From positions 1 through 6,634 of the forward strand of contig JAEOSY010000478.1 of the NCBI GenBank assembly GCA_016840125.1: 6,634 nucleotides of DNA, given 5' to 3'. The notes below the pieces were generated by a model. It ran no database searches. It was not told where the DNA came from and worked only from the letters and a program-made list of their open reading frames with translations. The number at the start of each line of letters is the position of its first letter. The stretch's first letter is position 1. The DNA comes from Candidatus Helarchaeota archaeon (GTDB lineage Archaea; Asgardarchaeota; Lokiarchaeia; Helarchaeales; HEL-GB-A). The position numbers and the translations under genes were made by a program. This document shows positions 1 through 5,331 of this stretch, piece after piece.

Positions 1-126
1 AATGTTGCCCTTTTAGGTCTCCCTCAGGATCACACACTCATATTTAGTAAGGGGGGACATGCATTCTTTCATTTAGAAGGGATGATCATTAGTCAAATAA
101 CTAAATGGCTACATGATTATCTTTAA
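1..126 (+). CDS. alpha/beta-hydrolase family protein, C-terminal end only
   Basis: The first reading frame is open from the window edge to a TAA at 124-126 and gives the last 41 residues of a protein. It contains a G-G-H-A-F-F segment (residues 18-23 of the fragment) followed by an amphipathic helix ending in W-L-H-D-Y-L. In alpha/beta-hydrolases the catalytic histidine sits in just such a GGHAFF loop, close to the C-terminus and before a last helix, so His20 of the fragment is the likely charge-relay histidine. The nucleophile and acid residues lie outside the window, so substrate and subfamily (esterase, lipase, peptidase or similar) cannot be told. The gene converges on the DUF362 gene and their stop codons overlap. 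Confidence 0.7.
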   Translation, partial: NVALLGLPQDHTLIFSKGGHAFFHLEGMIISQITKWLHDYL

Positions 127-1277
127 TCATTAACTCTTTCTTTTAAGACTTTTCGTAAATCCCAGACCTCGAAAGGTGGACAACCTTTAAAATAGACCCC
201 CTTTTCTTTATGAACCTCCGCACAATCACCCACAACAAAAATATTCCCTTCTAATTTTTCGGGAACCATCGGATTTTTTCCGATTATTATAGTAATATCC
301 CCATATTTATCTAATTCATTCCGTTTGATGAGGCGGTCTAATCCAACTCGAGTCCATGCAAAGCATCCAGGACGACATGCTCCACCTGCATACACATTAA
401 CGTTGGGGGCAATACCAATTATTTCCGTTGAGGGTTTGAGAAATTGTCGGGTAACAGATTCTAGAGGGATACCTAATAATTCAATTTCAGTTAAGTCCAT
501 TATGCCCAGACCTTGTTGAGCTGCTAAACGAATATGAGTAATATCTTCTGGTGAAAACCCCATCAGAGTTGTGCCTACTGAGTCTAATGCGACAAGGTCT
601 GATGCTGCAAGACATATATTAAGGTTTAAAGGATTACCAAGTGTTGGACCTTGCCCTTCTAACGCAAATGTCCCGTCAATAACACCCAATCGCATCTTAT
701 CTTTTACAACGTGAATGATATCGATGAGTTTCTGGTGAATATCATCGCGATGATAGCTTTTCTTAGCCTCTGGAGGAACTAGTCCGTGTTGATTTTTCAA
801 GGAAAGCGAAATTATTGTTTGGTTGTGTGTTTTAAGTCGAGGTACCGTAATCATACCATCAATTTCATTTAATATCTTTGGAACTCGAATCTTTTGAAGT
901 AGAATAGACTGTTTGGAAGTGAGTTCGATATATGGTTCTTCATCGAAATAAATCAACTCACCGCCCGCATCTAAAACCGCCTCTTTCATTCCGGATACTT
1001 CGAAGGATTGGCGAGAGCTAAAGGGGAAAAAAGGTGAATCGCCAACATATACTTTAGCAGCACCAGCCTTGTTGCATAAATCAATGAGGGCTGAAATTAT
1101 GTTTGGGTTTGTAGTAACGCCAGTTTCTGTTTTCAGGGGAACTACCAAATTGGGTTTAAGTAAGATTTTTTCGTCTGATTTGATGAATTTTCCGATTCCT
1201 CCCAACAGCTCAACAGCTTGCGAAACGCATTTTACGGGATCTTCATCTTTTACGAGAGAAACAGTTGATTTCGTCAT
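123..1277 (-). CDS. DUF362 domain-containing protein
   Basis: A 384-residue protein of the DUF362 family (PF04015). Recognisable family segments are K-P-N-L-V (41-45), a V-G-D-S-P motif, R-L-K-T-H followed by S-L-S-L-K-N-Q-H-G, an L-E-G-Q-G-P stretch, and A-S-D-L-V-A-L-D. The family's biochemical role is poorly known; members are often linked to iron-sulfur proteins. The C-terminal part has no classical 4Fe-4S ferredoxin repeat but has four cysteines in conserved-looking settings: C301 and C305 (C-R-P-G-C), C352 (G-D-C) and C366 (G-C-P-P), which could hold a metal or Fe-S cluster (inference). I start it at the ATG at 1277. An in-frame GTG three codons upstream (1286) is possible, but the A/G-rich AGAAAG lies at about 9 bases from the ATG. 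The gene is 29 bases downstream of the tandem-domain gene on the same strand, so the two are probably co-transcribed. Confidence 0.85.
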   Translation of the reverse strand: MTKSTVSLVKDEDPVKCVSQAVELLGGIGKFIKSDEKILLKPNLVVPLKTETGVTTNPNIISALIDLCNKAGAAKVYVGDSPFFPFSSRQSFEVSGMKEAVLDAGGELIYFDEEPYIELTSKQSILLQKIRVPKILNEIDGMITVPRLKTHNQTIISLSLKNQHGLVPPEAKKSYHRDDIHQKLIDIIHVVKDKMRLGVIDGTFALEGQGPTLGNPLNLNICLAASDLVALDSVGTTLMGFSPEDITHIRLAAQQGLGIMDLTEIELLGIPLESVTRQFLKPSTEIIGIAPNVNVYAGGACRPGCFAWTRVGLDRLIKRNELDKYGDITIIIGKNPMVPEKLEGNIFVVGDCAEVHKEKGVYFKGCPPFEVWDLRKVLKERVND

Positions 1278-1306
1278 ATATAACACTTTCTTGATGGTTA
1301 GGATGC

Positions 1307-2250
1307 TTAATCAAAACACATTTTATAAATATTAATAACCCATTGTTGAAGATAAGAATACATTTTCTGAATCAGCTCACTTCTATCTGTGAGAGAATAT
1401 CCGTCCTTATAGAAGCCAAAGGATATGTGTTCTTCACGTTTAAGCTTTTCTAACTGTTCTGTAAAATGCCAGGTTATATTGTTGATCCGTTCTTTTGATG
1501 GCATTTTATCAAAAACAAATGAAATAAGGCACATTTCAGCTTTTCCGCGTGCTATTTCAGAGGGTAATTCGAAATAATGGTGGAAGGCTATAAACTCTGG
1601 ATACGAGCGGGTAAAAAATCCTTCAGAAATGTTCATCTCCAATTCTCTACTTATTTGAGCTTTTATATCGGTGTCTAATATATCAGGATAACAAAAAAAG
1701 GGAGTTGGTCCAATTTTTCCATGAAAATAAGAGAATAACACACAATTTAAACCTTTTTCTTCAGCTGTTATGCGTTCATCCGTCAGTATTTGAACGGATT
1801 TATAGTCATTAATCAAATCTAACAAATTGTAATAATACTTATGAAGTAAAGCTTGTTTTTCCTCCTTGGATTTAACTAGATCCTGACAAAGAACCCGAAG
1901 ATTCTCTTTAATATTCTCTATATTCCTGTTAATGAAACTGCTCAATTCATCTTTTATTAACAGAGTGATAGAAGACATTCCAAACGGCTCTTGTGTAATA
2001 GTGGAGTCCTTAAAAAAATAAGTCAATCCAAGGAGGTTATATTCAGGAAAAGGAAAATTAGAGATTTTATCAGCCATTTTTTCAAATTCAACCGAGATAA
2101 AACATGTTGATCTCATTAAAATCTCAAGAGCCATGTCATACGTGACTGATTCGGGGATCATAAGTTCAGGTTTCGGTCCTAATTCACCATAAGTCGAATA
2201 AATTAAGCCATAGATATCTTTCGACTTGTCGGGGGCTTCTGTCGACCCAT
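1307..2250 (-). CDS. tandem longin-like (GPxP-repeat) protein, frame broken near 5' end
   Basis: I do not recognise a named family. The continuous part with an ATG runs 2161-1307 (284 residues), but the same frame is open and clearly protein-like back to about 2215, reading I-Y-G-L-I-Y-S-T-Y-G-E-L-G-P-K-P before that ATG. No ATG, GTG or TTG exists in this frame up to the stop at 2287-2285. An ATG at 2250, ten bases behind a GAGGAA ribosome binding site, lies in a neighbouring frame. One added base in the C run at 2235-2231 (minus-strand order) would join them into a 314-residue protein. Reconstructed residues 13-120 and 169-275 look like duplicated domains. Each has a hydrophobic strand, then G-x-x-G-P-x-P, a further strand ending in P, an alternating strand/helix pattern, and a Y-F near the middle. 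A lysine/glutamate-rich helical linker joins them. The G-P-x-P opening resembles longin/uDENN-type domains of trafficking proteins (inference). No signal peptide or clear membrane segment is seen. It leads a likely two-gene operon with DUF362. Confidence 0.6.
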
Positions 2251-2260
2251 TTTTTACTTT

Positions 2261-2266
2261 TTCCTC
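2261..2266 (-). promoter_or_regulatory. Shine-Dalgarno site deciding the 2250 start
   Basis: On the minus strand the sequence reads GAGGAA, followed by a 10-base A-rich spacer and an ATG at 2250-2248. It is the strongest ribosome binding site in the region. It argues that translation of the tandem-domain protein begins here and not at the ATG at 2161, which would cut off the first domain's opening strands. Confidence 0.5.
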
Positions 2267-2284
2267 AGTCAGTCTGCGCCCACC

Positions 2285-2356
2285 TTACATGATAATAACA
2301 GCTTTAATAATCCATATAAAGTTCTAATAAATACTTATTTGTAAATATCTCGGTTG
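2285..2356. promoter_or_regulatory. divergent promoter region, tandem-domain gene / alcohol dehydrogenase
   Basis: The AT-rich region between the divergent genes has a TATA-like ATATAAAG at 2314-2321. This predicts transcription of the dehydrogenase from about 2344 with a short leader of about 13 bases. Because the core is nearly symmetric (TTTATATGG read on the minus strand), it or TATTAAAG (minus strand, 2309-2302) could also serve the leftward operon. No convincing Shine-Dalgarno precedes the dehydrogenase start. Confidence 0.4.
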
Positions 2357-3523
2357 ATGAAAATGAAAGTGGCATTGTTTCGAGGACCCGATGAAGTTCC
2401 TAAATTTGGAATCGGAGAGGAGCCGATTCCGAAGCCCAGTAGTAATGAAATTGTATTTAAGGTGATGAGTAGCGCGCTGTGCGGAACAGATTTGCATATA
2501 ATAGATGGATCTTTATTACGGTCAGCAAAGGGAAAGTGGTTAGCCTATCGAGATCTACCGATTGTGATTGGCCATGAAGCCGCAGGTGTAATCACGTCCG
2601 TGGGAGAGAATGTACAGAATTTTAATGTAGATGATCGAGTTTGTACAGCACCCAATTATTCTTGTGGAACCTGTTTCTATTGTAGGAGAAATTTATTTAA
2701 TTTATGTAATAACAGAGGAGTTTTTGGACTTCACGCTCCTGGTTTCCACGCAGAATACGGAATTGCTGATGCGCGAAGCGTTTACAAATTGCCTGAGAAG
2801 ATTGATTTTGATGTGGGCTCCTTGATAGGTGATACGCTTGGTACAGCATATCATGCTATAAAACGGATAGAAATTCAACCAGGAGATATTGTGGCGATTT
2901 GGGGACTTGGACCAATAGGAATTACGACCGCACAAATGGCAAATGTTGCTGGAGCTGCGAAAGTAATCGCATTTGATGTCATTGAAGAGAGAATTGAAAT
3001 GGCTAAAAAAGTGGGTATTGATCTCAGTTTCAATTCAAATGAAGTCATAAAAGAGGCATTAGAAAGTAAAGATTTTGCACAGGATGATGTTTTAAAGATT
3101 GGAGAAGCAAAAAAAGTAGCAAACAAGGCAATTCCAAAAAAGATTAAGGAAATAGCACCTGAGGGGGTTGATAGTAGCATTGATGCAACGGGATTGGATT
3201 TTATTTTATCTCAAGCTTTCTCCGCTACTCGGAAAGGGGGTAAGGTCCTTGTGGTTGGAATACATGATAAACCCTTCGCCCTACCCACCCTCGCTCTGTC
3301 GTATCGGGAGATTTCGGTGATTGGAACCTTTTCTCATGTTATTGGAGAGAGTGAGGCTATGGTAAATATACTAGAAGTAGGTAAAATCCAATTGGCACCT
3401 CTAATAAGTCATTATTTTCCGTTAAGTGAGATTGATACCGCTTATGATCTCTTTATCGCCAGAAAAACAAATAAAGTGATACTTCTTCCCGAGAAAGAAT
3501 ACGCCCGCTCAAAGTTGAAATAG
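2357..3523 (+). CDS. zinc-dependent medium-chain alcohol dehydrogenase
   Basis: A 388-residue member of the MDR/zinc-alcohol dehydrogenase superfamily, likely a cytosolic oxidoreductase acting on an alcohol or polyol with NAD(H). The catalytic-zinc side shows C42 in C-G-T-D-L-H, H73-E74 in G-H-E-A-A-G, and D159 in G-D-T-L-G-T-A-Y-H. Structural-zinc cysteines are C103, C106, C109 and C117. The Rossmann fold has G-L-G-P-I-G at 183-188 and an acidic D207 after the second strand, which favours NAD over NADP. Between about residues 230 and 270, before the V-D-x-x-I-D-A-T-G strand, there are some 20-25 lysine- and aspartate-rich residues more than usual; the frame stays open through them. I use the ATG at 2357; a TTG immediately upstream (2354) and an ATG at 2363 are alternatives. 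The gene converges on the PAC2 gene with 14 bases between stops. Substrate cannot be predicted. Confidence 0.9.
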   Translation: MKMKVALFRGPDEVPKFGIGEEPIPKPSSNEIVFKVMSSALCGTDLHIIDGSLLRSAKGKWLAYRDLPIVIGHEAAGVITSVGENVQNFNVDDRVCTAPNYSCGTCFYCRRNLFNLCNNRGVFGLHAPGFHAEYGIADARSVYKLPEKIDFDVGSLIGDTLGTAYHAIKRIEIQPGDIVAIWGLGPIGITTAQMANVAGAAKVIAFDVIEERIEMAKKVGIDLSFNSNEVIKEALESKDFAQDDVLKIGEAKKVANKAIPKKIKEIAPEGVDSSIDATGLDFILSQAFSATRKGGKVLVVGIHDKPFALPTLALSYREISVIGTFSHVIGESEAMVNILEVGKIQLAPLISHYFPLSEIDTAYDLFIARKTNKVILLPEKEYARSKLK

Positions 3524-3537
3524 TTTCTGTTTTGAAA

Positions 3538-4353
3538 TTAATTCCTTACTCTCCGTCGAGCCGTCCTTAATATTTCATCCTCAGAGGGTAGCTGCTTTGG
3601 AAAATTGTTCTGGTAGTCACTTTCTTCAATTTTGAGTGAAGCTGGTGATAATTGTAAATGAAAAATTTCGTTCAAAATTTTTAGGGCTGTTTTAACGGCC
3701 ACTAGATCCACTTTTACTTGTTCTAACGCTTCTACCATTAAAATTCCCCCTTTGACATCATATAGGGAATTGGCATACGTAATTGATAAACCGCTCGGAC
3801 CAATTACCAACCCTTTTTGTAGAAGATGGAGCCCTAGGTTCTTATTTTGTTGGGTACTCTTTTCAATCCTAAAGAGCGAAAGGAGTTCCTCAGAAGTATA
3901 AGCAAGATATGTCTTTCGGAATTCTAGAGGATAGGAGATGGGAAACGTAGCTAGAGAGAGAAAAATTTGAGGTTGAATAGAGGATACGAATTCTGCAATT
4001 TTATGGGATAAATGATGAACCCCAATAGGAGAAGTAGGGATCTCACTACCATTAATAATGATAATGTCGTTAATTGGTGAAGAACTTTTTGCGTTATATA
4101 TTTCTACTCTAGGTAATTCGGTGAGTTGGTCATGTTCCTCCACCTGAATGATTGAATCGAAGTCATTGAAATAGTAAGTCAGCAACTTTTCCGCTTTTAA
4201 ATCTTGAATCAAATAACCCGCGCATTTGAATCCCAAGTCGGTTTGATCTGGAAGTCCAAGAAAACAGATAGGATTTTTTAACCTTTTTAATTTAGTGGCG
4301 TCCTGAAAAATCCGCTTAACTATCTTCGGTTCAAAGGGTTCATTGATATACAT
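3538..4353 (-). CDS. PAC2 family protein (proteasome assembly chaperone-like)
   Basis: A 271-residue protein that matches the PAC2 family (PF09754). The family signature is seen as F-L-G-L-P-D-Q at 31-37, then a helix C-A-G-Y-L-I-Q-D-L-K-A-E-K (44-56), then the L-T-E-L-P-R-V-E-I-Y strand and the I-I-I-I-N-G-S-E strand. Eukaryotic relatives (PAC1/PAC2) help assemble 20S proteasome alpha rings, and some archaeal relatives bind the proteasome. This protein ends in a basic R-R-R-V-R-N tail and lacks the C-terminal HbYX motif that proteasome-docking chaperones use, so a proteasome role is not established here. The ATG at 4353 has only a weak purine-rich GAGAAAG upstream. It diverges from tmk across a 66-base gap; no proteasome gene is in the window. 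Confidence 0.85.
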   Translation of the reverse strand: MYINEPFEPKIVKRIFQDATKLKRLKNPICFLGLPDQTDLGFKCAGYLIQDLKAEKLLTYYFNDFDSIIQVEEHDQLTELPRVEIYNAKSSSPINDIIIINGSEIPTSPIGVHHLSHKIAEFVSSIQPQIFLSLATFPISYPLEFRKTYLAYTSEELLSLFRIEKSTQQNKNLGLHLLQKGLVIGPSGLSITYANSLYDVKGGILMVEALEQVKVDLVAVKTALKILNEIFHLQLSPASLKIEESDYQNNFPKQLPSEDEILRTARRRVRN

Positions 4354-4419
4354 AGGATCTTTCTCACTTCTTGCAGTAACAATAAAAATCGAGATGATTT
4401 ATAGTTTGTTTGTTGAGGA
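4354..4419. promoter_or_regulatory. divergent promoter region, PAC2 / tmk
   Basis: Two TATA-like elements are visible. AATAAAAATC at 4381-4390 would place rightward transcription near 4410, just ahead of the GAGGA ribosome binding site of tmk (4415-4419). ATTTATAG at 4397-4404, read on the minus strand as CTATAAAT, would place leftward transcription near 4376, about 23 bases before the PAC2 start. The close spacing suggests both genes share one control region. Confidence 0.4.
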
Positions 4420-5007
4420 ATGAATTTGGTTGAAGGAAAATTTATTGTCCTAGAAGGTATCGATGGCTCCGGAACCACTACCCATACGCAATTATTGGGA
4501 CAATGGCTTGATAATCAGGGATATGCGGTCATTCTCACACAGGAGCCCACTGATCGTACAATAGGATCTCTGATTAGACGTAATCTAAAAACGAAGGACA
4601 CGTCTGCAGTTTTAGATGCGTTATTATTCGCTGCAGATCGCATGGATCACTTGGAATCCCTAATAATTCCAAGTTTAAAGAGTAATAAAATTGTGATTTC
4701 CGATCGATATGTTGAATCTTCAGTTGCTTATCAGACTGTAGCCGGCCTTGATATCAAGTGGGTGCTTGAAATTAACAAATTCGCTGTAAAACCTGATCTC
4801 ACAATTATTCTCGATGTTGCGCCGGAAGTTGGATTAAACAGGAAACTAAAATTGGGCGATAAGTTTGAAAACGCTTCGTTTCTTCAAGCAGTCCAAAAGA
4901 TATATCTAGAACGGGCTTCCACACACAAATATCCCGTTATTAACACCGATATTTCGATTGAAAAAGTTCAGGAACAACTCAAAGAACTTATCATAGCAAT
5001 TCTCTGA
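4420..5007 (+). CDS. tmk: thymidylate kinase (dTMP kinase)
   Basis: Phosphorylates dTMP to dTDP with ATP in the cytosolic dTTP synthesis pathway. At 195 residues it is slightly short for the family (about 200-215). The P-loop is G-I-D-G-S-G-T-T-T (13-21), with Thr19 where a classical Walker A has lysine. The dTMP site shows Q-E-P-T (41-44), the D-R-Y motif at 95-97 followed by E-S-S-V-A-Y-Q, and R74 in A-A-D-R. The D-V-A-P-E strand and the LID-like segment R-K-L-K-L-G-D-K-F-E follow. Start choice is uncertain. The GAGGA site (4415-4419) abuts the ATG at 4420, which is too close for normal pairing. It sits an ideal 6 bases before an in-frame TTG at 4426, giving a 193-residue protein starting at the residue before V-E-G-K-F-I-V. 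It diverges from PAC2, and a guide RNA follows. Confidence 0.92.
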   Translation: MNLVEGKFIVLEGIDGSGTTTHTQLLGQWLDNQGYAVILTQEPTDRTIGSLIRRNLKTKDTSAVLDALLFAADRMDHLESLIIPSLKSNKIVISDRYVESSVAYQTVAGLDIKWVLEINKFAVKPDLTIILDVAPEVGLNRKLKLGDKFENASFLQAVQKIYLERASTHKYPVINTDISIEKVQEQLKELIIAIL

Positions 5008-5025
5008 TTAATTTCGACTTTATCT

Positions 5026-5040
5026 GAAGCTTTTTAATTA
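5026..5040 (+). promoter_or_regulatory. TATA/BRE-like promoter for the C/D-box sRNA
   Basis: A purine-rich GAAGC (5026-5030, BRE-like) followed by TTTTTAATTA (5031-5040) resembles an archaeal box A. Its centre is about 25-27 bases before 5059-5061, which is where the sRNA terminal stem begins. That is the spacing expected between an archaeal TATA box and its transcription start, so the sRNA probably has its own promoter inside the tmk 3' flank. Confidence 0.45.
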
Positions 5041-5058
5041 TCTATTCGGTAATATGAT

Positions 5059-5119
5059 TGGCGATGATGTCCCTCATTTTTCTGATATCAGATGATGAGT
5101 GAATGGGCGGACTGAGCCA
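5059..5119 (+). ncRNA. C/D-box small RNA guiding 2'-O-methylation
   Basis: All four boxes of an archaeal double-guide C/D sRNA appear in order. They are C box ATGATGT (5064-5070, one mismatch to RTGATGA), D' box CTGA (5082-5085), C' box ATGATGA (5092-5098, perfect), and D box CTGA (5112-5115). The guide lengths are 11 bases (5071-5081) and 13 bases (5099-5111), with a 6-base D'-C' spacer, all within the archaeal norm. TGGC (5059-5062) pairs with GCCA (5116-5119) to close the terminal kink-turn stem. Such RNAs assemble with L7Ae, Nop5 and fibrillarin and direct ribose methylation at the target base facing the fifth guide base from D or D'. Predicted target sequences are AAAAATGAGGG (D' guide, methyl on the fifth A) and TCCGCCCATTCAC (D guide, methyl on the fifth base, C). 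I could not place them confidently in rRNA or tRNA from memory. Confidence 0.72.
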
Positions 5120-5331
5120 TAGCTTCAGAGAAAATCCTAATTTTTATATAAAACTTTCGATTCAGATAAAATAAGCATATATATTCTAATAGACTATCGA
5201 ATATTCACTTAAAAATATGGGATTATTCTCAATTGTTAGTCAAAATTGCGCATTTGGTTAAATTTCTAAGCTTGACAACAAATAAAAAGTATGAAAAACA
5301 AATGCTTAGTACTGAGTGAGGTTAGTGAAAA
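5120..5331 (+). promoter_or_regulatory. AT-rich leader/promoter region of the gelsolin gene
   Basis: There is no convincing gene in these 212 bases. A strong TATA-like TTTTATATAAAA lies at 5142-5153 and a second, CATATATATTC, at 5176-5186. They would start transcription near 5172 or 5206 and leave a 5' leader of about 125-160 bases. A T-rich stretch at 5141-5145 may also end the sRNA. An imperfect dyad (5234-5243 with 5272-5280, one bulged A) could form a hairpin in the leader. A good ribosome binding site, GAGGT at 5318-5322, stands 9 bases before the ATG and fixes the gelsolin start. Confidence 0.45.

Noticed and set aside
1278..1286. GTG start adding three residues to the DUF362 protein
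   Set aside because: The ATG at 1277 has better purine-rich spacing upstream and the added residues match no family feature.
2219..2250. Two TCGAC/GTCGA-type segments suggesting an operator or a programmed frameshift stem
   Set aside because: The repeats are short and no classical slippery heptamer is present at the C5 run; a simple missing base is the more economical explanation.
2875..3180. Open frame antisense to the alcohol dehydrogenase
   Set aside because: It lies wholly inside a gene with intact catalytic and cofactor motifs and has no ribosome binding site or domain.
5081..5092. Perfect 12-base palindrome TCTGATATCAGA, a possible operator
   Set aside because: It is fully explained by the D' box (CTGA), spacer and start of the C' box of the C/D sRNA.
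5272..5277. TTGACA resembling a bacterial -35 promoter element
   Set aside because: The genome is archaeal and no matching -10 element lies at 16-18 bases; TATA-like boxes are the relevant signals here.
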